From Halomonas alkaliantarctica (GTDB lineage Bacteria > Pseudomonadota > Gammaproteobacteria > Pseudomonadales > Halomonadaceae): DNA of 64,000 nt. Shown here one piece after another: positions 52,931-62,260 of the stretch. The stretch lies in contig NZ_CP122961.1 in the NCBI RefSeq assembly GCF_029854215.1, positions 806,001-870,000 of the forward strand, given 5' to 3'. A program made the translations under genes and the position numbers. The notes beneath the pieces are model-generated. The model did not search any database. It saw nothing but the letters and a program-made list of their open reading frames with translations, and was not told the origin of the DNA. Positions within the stretch are counted from its first letter, which is position 1. The number at the start of each line of letters is the position of its first letter.

Positions 52931-55006
52931 CTACGATTGATCGACGGGGGATAGACGTTTGAGAGGCGAGGGGGGATGCGTTGGCTGATTCGCCATGATG
53001 CGCGCCAGGCGCTCTAGGGCCAGTTCGAGCCGTTCAATCAAACCCTCCAATAGTACGCGGCGGTCGGCGGGTACATCGCCATAGGCCATAATCGTTTCGT
53101 CCAGCTGTTTACCTGCTTCACGAATCCCTTGAGGGGGCCTCCCGTTGGCGCTCTCTTCAAACCCGCTAGCTAGTGTACCTAGCAGATGGCGGTGCGCCTC
53201 GCGTATGCGCGGGTGAGGTGCGTCATCGAGCCGATCACGCAGGCGTAGCGTAGCGGTGCCCACATCCAGCCCGGTCAAACCCAGAATAAATAGGTGGCGC
53301 TGATCCTCAGGCAGCATGTCGTCGTGCTGGGCCAGTTGAAGTAACCGATCCGCCATGTGGCCGCTGAAACGGGTTTCGGCGTCGCGAATCGAGCGCTGGC
53401 TTAGCGCATGAATATCGCTGGAGATCGCATTGATTAAACGCCGTCGCCGAAGTCGGGTGCCCAGCCCCGGCAGTAAACGAAAGCCCATTACTACGCAACT
53501 TAGTCCAATCACCACGGCCACCACTCGGTTGGCAAAGCTGTCGAACGAGAAATCCATACCGTTACCGGGCATGGTCAACAGAATATTGAAGATGGTAAAA
53601 GCTAGGCAGTAGCCCATGGTGGCTGGGTTGGTGGCCCCTAGCAGACCCAAAAACAGTGGCGTGCCAAACAGCATCGCTAGCATCGGAAAACCACTGGCCT
53701 GGGAGAGCAGCACATGGCCGAATAGAAAAGCACTGGGAATCGCCGCTAGCATGCCCTTATAAAACATCATGGTGATGGCAAGGGGATTATCGCGGCTGGC
53801 GAAAAAGGCGGAAAACAGGGTGCCCAGCATCATTGCGATCATGGCGCTCTGCCAGGCGGTGACAATCCAGAAAATCGCCAGTAGCGAAAAAACTAGCCCT
53901 GAGCGAATGGCGTTAATGCCAGCGGCGAGGCGGTCGCGGTGCCAGGCCAGCGGTGACGAACGCAGTTTATGGCGCTCCGGCGAGGCAATCGCCTCCCGGG
54001 CATCGAGCATGATCATGGCATGGCCGATTGATTCACGTAGCCCCAATCGCAGACGCCGATCAAGAGGGGCTAAGCGGCTCTCTTCCTCGCTTTCATGAAC
54101 CCGGTGGCGTAGCGACTGAAGGGCTTTTCTGGCCTCAACGACCCCTTTGACGTGTTCAGCATCGCGAAAGCCTTTTGCGACCTCGCCCGCGAGTTCGATA
54201 CTTTGGGGGGCTAGACGGTCCGCGTGGTCGTGCATCAGTTGGTGCAGCGCTTGCAGATTGGCGAAAAAGCGTAGAGTTCGGCGGGTGAGTACATGGGCTG
54301 CCCGAACTCGGCCGGGGCCTACCGGGCCTTCAAAGCGGGCGGCCTGGCTGTCAGTTTCCAGCAGGGTTAACGGCACGAGGCTACTGCGCAGCGCTTTCTG
54401 CATCGCCGGGATATCGTCGCTGGCTTCTAAGCGCAGGGCGGCATGCTCGAAGGCTTCGTTGATCACGTTGTCGGCCTGAGTGGCAAGATGGGCGCCCACA
54501 TGGGATGGCCAGAGCAGCGAGCTGACCAGCATGGCACATATGGCGCCCAGCCCCAGTTCGGTAAGGCGCGCCACGGCGATATCGAAGATTCCGGCGGGCG
54601 TGCTGCCGCTGGAGATGACCACAATCAGCATGGCCGTTACGGAGGCCATCAGACAGCCGTAGGTGTAGTTATTACGCCACAGCGAGCCCACGTAAGTGCA
54701 GAGCATAATCCAAGCGGTAAGCACGATAAGGGCAGGTACGCGGGCCTGCGCAAAGAGTGCCATGATCGCGATACCCGCCACGGCACCTATCAAGGTGCCG
54801 CCAAGTTGGCAGATGCCTTTCTCGACGACCATGCCACTCATGGGGCGAATCTGAAGAAATGCCGCCGAGATCAGCGCCCAGTAGGGGCGCTCCAAGTCGA
54901 ACATAAGCGCGATATAGAGCGCGAGCATCATCGCCAGGGTGGTCTTGATCGCAAACTTGACTGCCGTAGCGTTGGGCGTCAGGTAGGTGCTAACAAACGG
55001 CGACAT
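52931..55006 (-). CDS. aaeB: FUSC-family inner-membrane exporter, AaeB-like
   Basis: 691 residues, two FUSC repeats each with about six helices (residues ~15-175 and ~355-520) separated and followed by cytosolic helical domains, the layout of AaeB. Motifs AIKTTLAMMLALYIALMFDLERPYWALISAAFLQIRPMSGMVVEKG and the second-half FWIVTAWQSAMIAMMLGTLFSAFFASRDNP. In E. coli AaeB exports hydroxylated aromatic acids with the adaptor AaeA. Here it follows DUF1656 and HlyD genes in the same order (X-A-B), three bases after the adaptor stop. The symbol is by layout and family. Confidence 0.85.
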   Translation of the reverse strand: MSPFVSTYLTPNATAVKFAIKTTLAMMLALYIALMFDLERPYWALISAAFLQIRPMSGMVVEKGICQLGGTLIGAVAGIAIMALFAQARVPALIVLTAWIMLCTYVGSLWRNNYTYGCLMASVTAMLIVVISSGSTPAGIFDIAVARLTELGLGAICAMLVSSLLWPSHVGAHLATQADNVINEAFEHAALRLEASDDIPAMQKALRSSLVPLTLLETDSQAARFEGPVGPGRVRAAHVLTRRTLRFFANLQALHQLMHDHADRLAPQSIELAGEVAKGFRDAEHVKGVVEARKALQSLRHRVHESEEESRLAPLDRRLRLGLRESIGHAMIMLDAREAIASPERHKLRSSPLAWHRDRLAAGINAIRSGLVFSLLAIFWIVTAWQSAMIAMMLGTLFSAFFASRDNPLAITMMFYKGMLAAIPSAFLFGHVLLSQASGFPMLAMLFGTPLFLGLLGATNPATMGYCLAFTIFNILLTMPGNGMDFSFDSFANRVVAVVIGLSCVVMGFRLLPGLGTRLRRRRLINAISSDIHALSQRSIRDAETRFSGHMADRLLQLAQHDDMLPEDQRHLFILGLTGLDVGTATLRLRDRLDDAPHPRIREAHRHLLGTLASGFEESANGRPPQGIREAGKQLDETIMAYGDVPADRRVLLEGLIERLELALERLARIMANQPTHPPSPLKRLSPVDQS

Positions 55007-55009
55007 GGG

Positions 55010-55894
55010 TTACTCAGACTGCTCGGCAGCGTTTTCGGCAGGGCGGACACGCACGGTTGCTGTCATGCCGACGCTCAGCAGGGTGTCATCCGGAACGTCT
55101 GCTAATGAAATGCGCACCGGAATACGCTGCGCCAGGCGCACCCAGCTAAAGGTGGGCTCCACTTGCGGTAGCAGCTGCTGGTTAAGGGTTGTGTTGCTAT
55201 CGGCAATACCTCGACCAATACCCGCCACCCGGCCCTCCAGATGAGTGTCGCCGTTCATCAGAATCACATCCACTGGATCGCCCACATCGATTGACGTCAT
55301 TTTGGTCTCTTCGAAGTAGCCTACGACATAGAAAGAGTTATCAGCGATCAGCGCCATCACCGGCGTGCCGCGATGAGTGTATGTGCCAGCGGTAAGATGG
55401 ACATTGAGAATATGGCCGCTTACCGGCGCGGTTATTTGGGTGCGCGCTAAATCAAGCTGGGCGCTGGCCAGTTCCGCCTGAGCCTGCTGTAAATCGGCGG
55501 CGGCAATGCGCGAGTTGATCTGGGCAATTTGCTGGTTTTCTGCGCTAATTGCACGATTGTTGCTCAACTGATTACGTCGACTCTCCTCGGCGCGGTTTAG
55601 CTCCAGGGTTGCCTGACGATGGTCAACCGTGGCCTGGGCGCTGTCCACCGCTGCTTGGTAACGCGTGTTATCGATCGCAAACAGCGTGTCGCCTTGGGCG
55701 ACATAATCAGTATCCGCCACTTCAAGCGTGCGTACCCAGCCGGAGACATCGGGGGCAACCGTCACCACTTCCGCATGAACCCGAGCGTCGCGCGTCCAGG
55801 GGGTATAGAGATAGTAGCGCCATAACCATGCACCGGCGGCAACGGCAATGGCGACAATAACAAGGGTGAGCAAAATACGGAGCGAAGGGCGCAT
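55010..55894 (-). CDS. aaeA: HlyD-family efflux adaptor, AaeA-like
   Basis: 294 residues. One N-terminal anchor (RILLTLVIVAIAVAAGAWLWRYYL); lipoyl-like barrel-sandwich halves (YTPWTRDARVHAEVVTVAPDVSGWVRTLEVADTDYVAQGDTLFAID and DLARTQITAPVSGHILNVHLTAGTYTHRGTPVMALI) around a short coiled coil. YTPWTRDARV is the hallmark of AaeA-type adaptors. It bridges AaeB to an outer-membrane channel in the periplasm. It lies between the DUF1656 gene (24-base gap) and aaeB. Confidence 0.88.
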   Translation of the reverse strand: MRPSLRILLTLVIVAIAVAAGAWLWRYYLYTPWTRDARVHAEVVTVAPDVSGWVRTLEVADTDYVAQGDTLFAIDNTRYQAAVDSAQATVDHRQATLELNRAEESRRNQLSNNRAISAENQQIAQINSRIAAADLQQAQAELASAQLDLARTQITAPVSGHILNVHLTAGTYTHRGTPVMALIADNSFYVVGYFEETKMTSIDVGDPVDVILMNGDTHLEGRVAGIGRGIADSNTTLNQQLLPQVEPTFSWVRLAQRIPVRISLADVPDDTLLSVGMTATVRVRPAENAAEQSE

Positions 55895-55918
55895 CGGCGA
55901 TTCTCTTAAGGGGCTGTC

Positions 55919-56137
55919 TTAAGGGCTTTGAAGCAAAACAGTAAAAATGAAAGTGGTGGCAGCGGTTAGGATGACAAATAATGAAATGTCGAACCACGCC
56001 TCGTACCAGAGCGCGTACTCGCCGACCACCCAGTGCAGTAGCGAGCGAATGGTCAGAGTAGCAACAAAGCCGATCAACGCGTAGATCAACAGAGGGCTTA
56101 AGTAGATGCCACCGACAGCGATTTCTTGAAGACCCAT
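55919..56137 (-). CDS. aaeX: DUF1656 small membrane protein, AaeX-like
   Basis: 72 residues from ATG 56137 (AAGGA ribosome site); a longer in-frame start at 56182 is less likely. DUF1656 features: GGIYLSPLLIYALIGFVATLTIRSLLHW and WYEAWFDISLFVILTAATTFIFTV, i.e. two helices. It is the first gene of an X-A-B operon that mirrors E. coli aaeXAB. Its biochemical role in that exporter is unknown. Confidence 0.82.
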   Translation of the reverse strand: MGLQEIAVGGIYLSPLLIYALIGFVATLTIRSLLHWVVGEYALWYEAWFDISLFVILTAATTFIFTVLLQSP

Positions 56138-56417
56138 AACATCCTTAAGTGGCCTGGAAGTAACGAAAAGAGGAGGCGCCAAACGAGGCTAGCGACGTGC
56201 CAGGTATTTATCCCCTGCCAGTGAGTCAGCCACCAGTATAAAGAGCGATAGCATAGTTTGCCTTATAACGGCGAACGAGGTGTAGATTCGTGTGCGGTGG
56301 CCCTGGTTGGGTTCATTCCCAGCCCCGCTCGGGAGTGTGCTAAAGTGCAATTTCGTTGTTTTCCTTTATTTATCCTCTGATTCCTTTGTTTACCCTCTGA
56401 ATAGTTGACTGTTGCCT

Positions 56418-56867
56418 GTGAGAACAGATAGCCGCCTCTCTCGTATGCTGCATGTGCTGCTGCACATCGCGCGGGAACCCCAACCGATTACTTCTGAACA
56501 GATTGGTGCCATGCTGGGCACCAATGGTGCTGTGGTGCGGCGGACTATGGCGGGCCTTCGTAAGGCGGGCTATGTAACGTCTGAGAAGGGGCATAATGGT
56601 GGCTGGCGCATCGCCTGTGATTTGCACAGCGTAACGCTGTTGGACATACACAACGCCGTGGGCGGGCCGCGCATTTTCGCCATTGGCACCGACCGTGATA
56701 ACCCGGACTGCGCGGTAGAACAGGTAGTGAATGCAGCGCTTTTTGATGCCATGCGTGAAGCGGAAGCGCTACTAATCGCCCGCTTGGGAGCGGTAACGCT
56801 GGCAGAGCTTGCCACTCAGTTTGACGATATTGCGACGCGCAAAGGCTACCAACTGCCGACACCTTAA
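56418..56867 (+). CDS. Rrf2-family transcriptional regulator
   Basis: 149 residues from GTG 56418; an in-frame TTG at 56412 is less likely. Helix-turn-helix and wing: MRTDSRLSRMLHVLLHIAREPQPITSEQIGAMLGTNGAVVRRTMAGLRKAGYVTSEKGHNGGWRIA, typical Rrf2. The three Cys of Fe-S Rrf2 regulators such as IscR and NsrR are not present (only one Cys at ACDLH and one in NPDCAVEQ), so it is a YwnA/HTH-only type, perhaps redox-sensing. It precedes a truncated thioredoxin-reductase-like gene, which is the usual partner. An inverted repeat just before that partner may be its operator. Divergent from aaeXAB. Confidence 0.85.
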   Translation: MRTDSRLSRMLHVLLHIAREPQPITSEQIGAMLGTNGAVVRRTMAGLRKAGYVTSEKGHNGGWRIACDLHSVTLLDIHNAVGGPRIFAIGTDRDNPDCAVEQVVNAALFDAMREAEALLIARLGAVTLAELATQFDDIATRKGYQLPTP

Positions 56868-56933
56868 TACAATGCTTCACCACCTACCCGAATAACGTTA
56901 ATTAGCATGCCCAACATAGCCATTGACCTCTGC

Positions 56934-56962
56934 GTATCTTTTAATGTGTCAATAAAAGATAC
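56934..56962. promoter_or_regulatory. Perfect 10-base inverted repeat, Rrf2 operator candidate
   Basis: GTATCTTTTA (56934-56943) and TAAAAGATAC (56953-56962) are perfect reverse complements around nine bases. This lies between the Rrf2 gene and the truncated oxidoreductase gene, a location and GTATC/GATAC form consistent with an Rrf2-type operator. It could also form a stem in RNA. Confidence 0.55.
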
Positions 56963-56978
56963 ATGATATGTTTTTTTT

Positions 56979-57527
56979 CACCCTGGGCTTGCTGAACTGT
57001 GGGGCAAACGTGTTTTCCACTGCCCGTACTGCCACGGCTATGAGCTGGGCAAAGAGGGGATCGGCGTGTTGGCAACCTCAGAACTTGCGATGCACCATGG
57101 CTTGATGCTGCCCGACTGGGGCGAAACCACGCTGTTTCTTAACGAGGCCTTTGAACCCAGTGCCGACCAACTGGCTCAGCTTAAGGCGCGCGGTACCCAT
57201 ATCGAATATGGCACCGCGGCACGACTAGTCTCCCAAACGGGGGGTGGAATTGAGCTGCTAATGCAGGATGGTCGGGTGTTTCCATTGATGGGCTTATTTG
57301 TCGCTCCTCGTATTCACCTTGGCCCGCTGGTAGCGCAGTTGGGCTGTGAGATTGAGGAATCTCCCATGGGCAGCATTGTTAAAACCGATGTGCTGCAAGC
57401 TACTTCAATTAAGGGGGTATTCGCCTGTGGTGATATTGCTCGCGCTGCGGGCTCGGTCACGTTTGCTGTTGCCGACGGTGCCATGGCGGGGCTTTCTACC
57501 CATAGAACGCTGATGTTTGGTATTTAA
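56979..57527 (+). pseudogene. NAD(P)/FAD-dependent thioredoxin-reductase-like oxidoreductase, 5'-truncated
   Basis: The frame open from about 56967 reads HPGLAELWGKRVFHCPYCHGYELG, then GVLATSELAMHHGLMLPDWGETTLFL, and at the end VFACGDIARAAGSVTFAVADGAMAGLSTHRTLMF. This is the C-terminal two-thirds of a TrxB-like protein, keeping the redox CPYC and the FAD motif ACGD. The N-terminal FAD-binding GxGxxG part (about 100 residues) is missing and the frame is closed by TGA at 56964. ATG 56968, followed by eight T, is one base out of frame. Non-functional in this form. Confidence 0.78.
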
Positions 57528-57637
57528 TGCCTAGGCCGAGGAGCATCATACGTTAGACCGATCTCAATTAGTGGTATTAGAACTATGCTTTAGTATTAGT
57601 GTCGTACTGCCTACTGCTGACTTGTAGGAGAAAGTGC

Positions 57638-58375
57638 TTGCTGATCAAAAAGAAGAAAGCTCGCTCCCATACCGAAGACCGCTGCCTGGCACTGGTGCTA
57701 GCGACGGCTGCTGGTATTCTCAATGCCATGGCGTTGAGCGCCTTCGGTTTTCTTCCCTCTCATATGAGTGGTAACGCCTCACAAATGTCGACCGAAGTGG
57801 CCCACTCGGATACCAGTGGTTTGTTGTTTCTGGCAGCCCTACTGCTGGCATTCGTGATAGGCAGTATGGTCGCACGCGTTGCCGTGGTCATCGGTCAGAA
57901 GATCAGAACAATCTTCTGCCTGATTCTCTTGGCGGAAGGCGTGGCATTGACTGCTGTGTCTATGTTTGAACTGCTGTTTTACTCGACCCGCTTCAACGCC
58001 GAAGTGTTGGTCACTCTTGGCTTCTTGATGGGAGTACACAACGCGACTTCAACGCAACTCTCGAATGGAAGGGTGAGATCGACTCACGTGACCGGCACAC
58101 TGACGGATGCTGGTATCGCATTAGGCTCGTTTTTATCATCCTTGGTGGCACGCGGTGAGGCGACCGACCGCCGCTCTTGCCGAAAGCAGCTCTATACTCA
58201 TTTGACGACGATTTGTTCATTTCTGACTGGGTGTATCGTCGGTGTAGCGCTGTTTGATTGGTTTGGTTTCAAGGCGATGCTGGGGCTGGGGGGCATTTTA
58301 ATTGTTGTTCCCTTGAGCGCGATTGTTATAACAGTGCGTACCGCAAGTAAGTGGGTGGAGGCCAGAAGTTCATAG
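57638..58375 (+). CDS. DUF1275 (YoaK-like) membrane protein
   Basis: 245 residues from TTG 57638, chosen because AGGAG at 57626 lies seven bases upstream; the upstream extension to 57599 has no ribosome site. DUF1275 features: DRCLALVLATAAGILNAMALSAFGFLPSHMSGNASQMS, LGFLMGVHNATSTQLSNGRVRSTHVTGTLTDAGIALG. The SHMSGN and THVTGTxTD motifs are typical. It has six predicted helices. Function of the family is unknown. Convergent with the MFS gene at 58408. Confidence 0.85.
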   Translation: MLIKKKKARSHTEDRCLALVLATAAGILNAMALSAFGFLPSHMSGNASQMSTEVAHSDTSGLLFLAALLLAFVIGSMVARVAVVIGQKIRTIFCLILLAEGVALTAVSMFELLFYSTRFNAEVLVTLGFLMGVHNATSTQLSNGRVRSTHVTGTLTDAGIALGSFLSSLVARGEATDRRSCRKQLYTHLTTICSFLTGCIVGVALFDWFGFKAMLGLGGILIVVPLSAIVITVRTASKWVEARSS

Positions 58376-58407
58376 CAGCCAATACGCGGGCCGCATAGGC
58401 CGCTGCA

Positions 58408-59598
58408 TCACCCGGCCATGTTTGAAGGCATGTTATACCGGGCGTGAGCCACTAGCGCCAACTGCACAAATGCCGCTGCTGCGGCCATGGCCCCCGCGCC
58501 GATTGCTAATGTCGACACGGGAAGGTTGAAGGCCAGCAAAACGCCCCCTAATGCTGCGCCTATCGCACTGCCTAGATAGAGCGCTGATTCATTGAGTGCG
58601 ATCGCCAAATGACCGTCGCCATGGGCTTGACGTGTACGAACCAGCTCGTTGTTTTGTGGCACTTGAAGCGCCCAGCCCACAGCGCCCCAAAGCGCAATAG
58701 GCAGTAACGTCAGCAGAGGATGAATCGACGCTGCCAAGGGCAACGAGATAAGTGCTATCAAAAGTAGCAGCATGATTGCGAGAGTTATCACGGGGCCGAT
58801 AAACCTGTCCACCAGAGGCCCAATCAGAAAACTGCCCACGACGCCCCCAATCCCCCATACCCACAAATAGCCGGTAATCGACTGAACAGCGCCTGACTCG
58901 GTTGCCGCCATAAACGGGGCGATAAACGTATACATCCCCAAACTGGCAACGGCGCCCAATAAAGAAACCGCCAGTATGGCCATGGCATGAGGGCTTCGCA
59001 AAATAGCGAGTTTGCGAACAAGTGAAAGCGTTGGCGCGGATGGAAGCGCCGGTAGTTTTACCTGGAGCCCCACGTAGGCGATTAACCCAAGGGCTGAAAT
59101 AAGCCACATCGCGGACTCCCAGCCGAAACGTTCCGCCAGCAACAGGCTGATAGGCACCCCCAGTACCGTGCCGCTTGCCATGCCACCCATAATAATCGCA
59201 ATCGCTTTACCGCGGTGGGTCTCCGCGGTTATGGCGGCTGAGGCGGCAATTCCCATGGCAAGGTAAACCCCCGCACCAACGCCAGCGACCGCTCGCCATA
59301 TCGCGAGGGATATAAAACTGGTGGCCAGAGCGCTGGCGATATTGGCCACAATAAAGACAGCTAACGCTAGTAGTAAGCCCATGCGCTGGTGCTTTCCGGG
59401 CAGAAGAGCAACGACGACAGGCGAACCTAGGCCATAGGCTAAGGTGAATGCCGTTACTAACTGAGCAGCCGTGGCCGAAGAGACACTAAAGGTACCTTCG
59501 ATCAGAGGGATTAGCCCCGCAGTGACATAAGAGGCCATCCCAAGTGCAAACGCACCTAGTGCCACGAGATATACCGATAAACGAGATTGGTCAGCCAT
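58408..59598 (-). CDS. MFS transporter, DHA1 family
   Basis: 396 residues, twelve predicted helices, an AraJ/YdhP/NepI-like exporter. Typical segments: FALGMASYVTAGLIPLIEGTFSVSSATAAQLVTAFTLAYGLGSPVVVALLPGKHQRMGLLL, then IAIIMGGMASGTVLGVPISLLLAERFGWESAMW. It is related in type to the MFS gene at 445. It is divergent from the XRE regulator at 59743, with a 144-base shared region, and probably is its target. Substrate unknown; members export nucleosides, sugars or drugs. Confidence 0.87.
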   Translation of the reverse strand: MADQSRLSVYLVALGAFALGMASYVTAGLIPLIEGTFSVSSATAAQLVTAFTLAYGLGSPVVVALLPGKHQRMGLLLALAVFIVANIASALATSFISLAIWRAVAGVGAGVYLAMGIAASAAITAETHRGKAIAIIMGGMASGTVLGVPISLLLAERFGWESAMWLISALGLIAYVGLQVKLPALPSAPTLSLVRKLAILRSPHAMAILAVSLLGAVASLGMYTFIAPFMAATESGAVQSITGYLWVWGIGGVVGSFLIGPLVDRFIGPVITLAIMLLLLIALISLPLAASIHPLLTLLPIALWGAVGWALQVPQNNELVRTRQAHGDGHLAIALNESALYLGSAIGAALGGVLLAFNLPVSTLAIGAGAMAAAAAFVQLALVAHARYNMPSNMAG

Positions 59599-59742
59599 AA
59601 CGCACTCCAGACATAAGCATTAGAAGAGAATTCGCCAGCGCTGTTTTGGCCAGCGGAGAGCTATTCTGGAGAGGCTTTAAAGGGGGTACAATTTAACTGC
59701 TTATGCTATTACTAAAAGTGATACGTTATTCAAGGTGATAAA

Positions 59743-60597
59743 ATGACCGTTCCACGGCCGCTGACTCGAACGCGGGCAGACTTGGCTGCGTTTCTACGCA
59801 TGCACCGAGAGAAAATCGACCCAGAAGAGGTAGGGCTGCCGCGTGGCCGCCGAAGGCGTACGCCGGGGTTAAGGCGTGAAGAAGTCGCCGCTTTAGCAGG
59901 CGTGGGGCTGACTTGGTATACCTGGTTGGAGCAGGGCCGCGATATCAGCGTATCGGCCACGTTTCTGGACAACCTATCCCAAGCGCTGAAGCTGGATGCG
60001 GCTGAGCGCCGACATCTATTCTTGCTTACCCATCAGCGCTTACCCTCAGAGCTAGGCAAAACCTGGTGCAGCGTGCCGCCGCTGGTTCAAACGTTGATGG
60101 ACGACCTGCCTACACGACCTGCGTATATCCTGAACTTGCGCTGGGATGTGCTGGCGTGGAACGGGGCGGCTGATAAGCTGTTCAACTTTTCTTACCATGT
60201 ACCCGAGCGCCGCAATATGCTGTGGTTGTTATTTACCGACCCAGGTATGCGTCAGCTGTTATCACCCTGGGAAGCGCAAGTCAGCCAAATGCTATCAAGC
60301 TTTCGGCGCGACTTTGCACGAGCGGCGCAAGATCCCACCATTGATGAGCTTGTCGAAGAGTTAACCAAGGTATCGCCGGAGTTTAACCAGTTGTGGAAAA
60401 CCCAGGAGGTTAACGCCCCTTGCCAGGGAGTACGTCATCTTCACCTTGAGGAATTGGGCGAGGTAGCGTTCGAGCACACGACGTTAACCGTTGATGAAGA
60501 GCGCCACTTACGGTTGGTTTATTATGCCGTAAAGGAGGCGGATCCTCAGGTCGCTGCTTTTACCCGCTGGGTGAGTGACGACAAAGGCGCGAGGTAA
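59743..60597 (+). CDS. XRE-family regulator with MmyB-like ligand-binding domain
   Basis: 284 residues. The N-terminal helix-turn-helix at ~10-80 has the signature LRMHREKIDPEEVGLPRGRRRRTPGLRREEVAALAGVGLTWYTWLEQGRDISVSATFLDNLSQALKLD. The MmyB-like ligand-binding (PAS-like) domain follows (PAYILNLRWDVLAWNGAADKLF, RRNMLWLLFTDP, HLEELGEVAFEHTTLTVDEERHLRLVYY). These regulators may bind small lipids or fatty acids. Divergent from the MFS gene at 59598; ten bases from the convergent LysR gene. Confidence 0.88.
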   Translation: MTVPRPLTRTRADLAAFLRMHREKIDPEEVGLPRGRRRRTPGLRREEVAALAGVGLTWYTWLEQGRDISVSATFLDNLSQALKLDAAERRHLFLLTHQRLPSELGKTWCSVPPLVQTLMDDLPTRPAYILNLRWDVLAWNGAADKLFNFSYHVPERRNMLWLLFTDPGMRQLLSPWEAQVSQMLSSFRRDFARAAQDPTIDELVEELTKVSPEFNQLWKTQEVNAPCQGVRHLHLEELGEVAFEHTTLTVDEERHLRLVYYAVKEADPQVAAFTRWVSDDKGAR

Positions 60598-60606
60598 CGG
60601 TGGAAG

Positions 60607-61500
60607 TTAAGCGAACGTGGCCACAACGTCGTCTATGAAATGGCGTAGCTTCGGCGTCATGCGTTGATCGGCTGCGTAGAGCAAGTGCATGGGTCTTGAT
60701 GGCCCCTCATAGTCTGGCAATATGCGCACCAGCCGCCCGGCAGATAGCTCCTCAGTCAGTGCGGATTCGTAGCCCAATGTAATGCCGAACCCCTCCAGTG
60801 CTGCGCGAAGCAGCCCCTTCCAGTCATTGATTTGTAGCCGCCCGTTCACGGAAGCATCGAAATTGCAGTTGTCGCGACTGAAGCGCCACTTTCTGCCCAA
60901 AGTGCCGAACCAATAGGCGAAGCCCAGGCACTCATGCTTGACCAGGTCCGCAGGTGTCTCAGGCTCACCGTGTTCAGATAAATAGGCCGGTGAGGCACAG
61001 GCGATGAGCTGATAGGGGGCAAGCGGACGTGCCACCAGTGTGGTGCTGTCGTTGATTGGCCCAAGGCGAATGACAGCTTCGTAACCTTCCTCGATAGGGT
61101 CGACCAAGCGGTCCGACAATGTGAGATCGACCTCCACCTCTGGGTACTCGCGAAGGTAGCGGGTAACCAGTGGAACCAGTCTTTGACTGCCAAACGTGAC
61201 GGGCGCGTTGATTCTGAGGCGACCCCGGGGGGCAGCCCGTGCCTGCTTGGTTAGCGTTTCGGCCGCCTCGACGTCCGCGAGGATGGCCTGACATCGTTCG
61301 TGATAGAGGTATCCGATTTCGGTCAGGCTCTGTTTGCGTGTGGTGCGGTGCAATAGCCGCGACCCAAGCTGCTGCTCCAGGGCCATAATGTGTTTGGAAA
61401 CCATCTGCGTTGATAGGCCGAATTCTGCGGCGGCGGCCGTGAAGGAGCCAAGATCGGCAGCCCGCACAAAAATAGCCATGCTCGTTAGCCGATCCAGCAT
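60607..61500 (-). CDS. LysR-family regulator
   Basis: 297 residues from ATG 61500 (GGGAG ribosome site); the longer frame from 61551 lacks one. Helix-turn-helix at 4-61 (MAIFVRAADLGSFTAAAAEFGLSTQMVSKHIMALEQQLGSRLLHRTTRKQSLT) followed by a full substrate-binding domain of the CrgA/DmlR-like group. It is divergent from the F420-type oxidoreductase gene at 61601, its likely target, and convergent with the XRE gene. Effector unknown. Confidence 0.88.
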   Translation of the reverse strand: MLDRLTSMAIFVRAADLGSFTAAAAEFGLSTQMVSKHIMALEQQLGSRLLHRTTRKQSLTEIGYLYHERCQAILADVEAAETLTKQARAAPRGRLRINAPVTFGSQRLVPLVTRYLREYPEVEVDLTLSDRLVDPIEEGYEAVIRLGPINDSTTLVARPLAPYQLIACASPAYLSEHGEPETPADLVKHECLGFAYWFGTLGRKWRFSRDNCNFDASVNGRLQINDWKGLLRAALEGFGITLGYESALTEELSAGRLVRILPDYEGPSRPMHLLYAADQRMTPKLRHFIDDVVATFA

Positions 61501-61600
61501 TATCAACTCCCAGAAGATAGTTAAGTCACTCAAATGATATTTATCACGCATTGGTAGCAGAATAAAGTACAGGTTATCTTAAAACGGTCGGGAGAAAGAT

Positions 61601-62260
61601 ATGCAGATCGGGGTGATTGGTGCGGGATTTATCGGACGAGCGTTTGCACGCCAGGCTATTGCGGCAGGCCATGACGTTATGATCAGTAACTCGCGAGGGC
61701 CGCAGACACTCAGCAGCATCCCGCCGAAAATTGGCGCACAGATCGGTACCGTGCATGAGGCCATCGGCTTCGGCGACATTATCCTGATCGCCATTCCCTT
61801 TCATCAATACGCGAATCTTCCAGTTGAGTCGCTACACGACAAAATCGTGTTGGACGCCAATAACTACTATCCAGATCGGGATGGAGCTATCCCGGAACTG
61901 GATGAGCGCCGGGCGACGACGAGTGGACTGCTGGCGCAGCATTTAACAGGCTCAAATCTCGTGAAGGCATTCAACGCGATCCTGGCCACCGATCTGGAGA
62001 AGGGCGGGCAGACGCTGCCTTCGGGAAACCGGCGCGCTCTACCAATAGCGGGAGATGACGAGGCGGCCAAGGAGCTAGTCGCAAGATTGGTGCGACAGTT
62101 CGGCTTCGAAGCAGTCGATGCCGGGTCGCTGGCGGAAAGCTGGCGTTTTGAGCGCGCCAAACCCGCTTACTGTATACCGTTTGATCGGGAAGGGTTGCGT
62201 CAGGCGCTTGATGAGGCTCAACCTGACATTGATATGCCGGAAGGATCATGGCGTCTGTAA
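61601..62260 (+). CDS. NADP/F420-dependent oxidoreductase-family protein
   Basis: 219 residues. The N-terminal dinucleotide fold is MQIGVIGAGFIGRAFARQAIAAGHDVMISNSRGP; the remainder (DIILIAIPFHQYANLP, VLDANNYYPDRDG, LVKAFNAILATDLEKG, ALPIAGDDEAAKELVARLVRQFGFEAVDAGSLAESWRFER) matches the NADPH-dependent F420 reductase-like family widespread in bacteria without F420. SNSRGP after the second strand suggests NADP. A cytosolic oxidoreductase of unknown substrate, divergent from a LysR regulator. AGGGAGAAAG-like ribosome site upstream. Confidence 0.87.
   Translation: MQIGVIGAGFIGRAFARQAIAAGHDVMISNSRGPQTLSSIPPKIGAQIGTVHEAIGFGDIILIAIPFHQYANLPVESLHDKIVLDANNYYPDRDGAIPELDERRATTSGLLAQHLTGSNLVKAFNAILATDLEKGGQTLPSGNRRALPIAGDDEAAKELVARLVRQFGFEAVDAGSLAESWRFERAKPAYCIPFDREGLRQALDEAQPDIDMPEGSWRL

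Noticed and set aside
52885..52962. 25-codon ORF (MIFIDWVMALMAQYAPTIDRRGIDV) after the AraC gene
   Set aside because: A GGAG is present, but the ORF overlaps the 3' end of the opposite-strand FUSC gene and has no family; too short to support.
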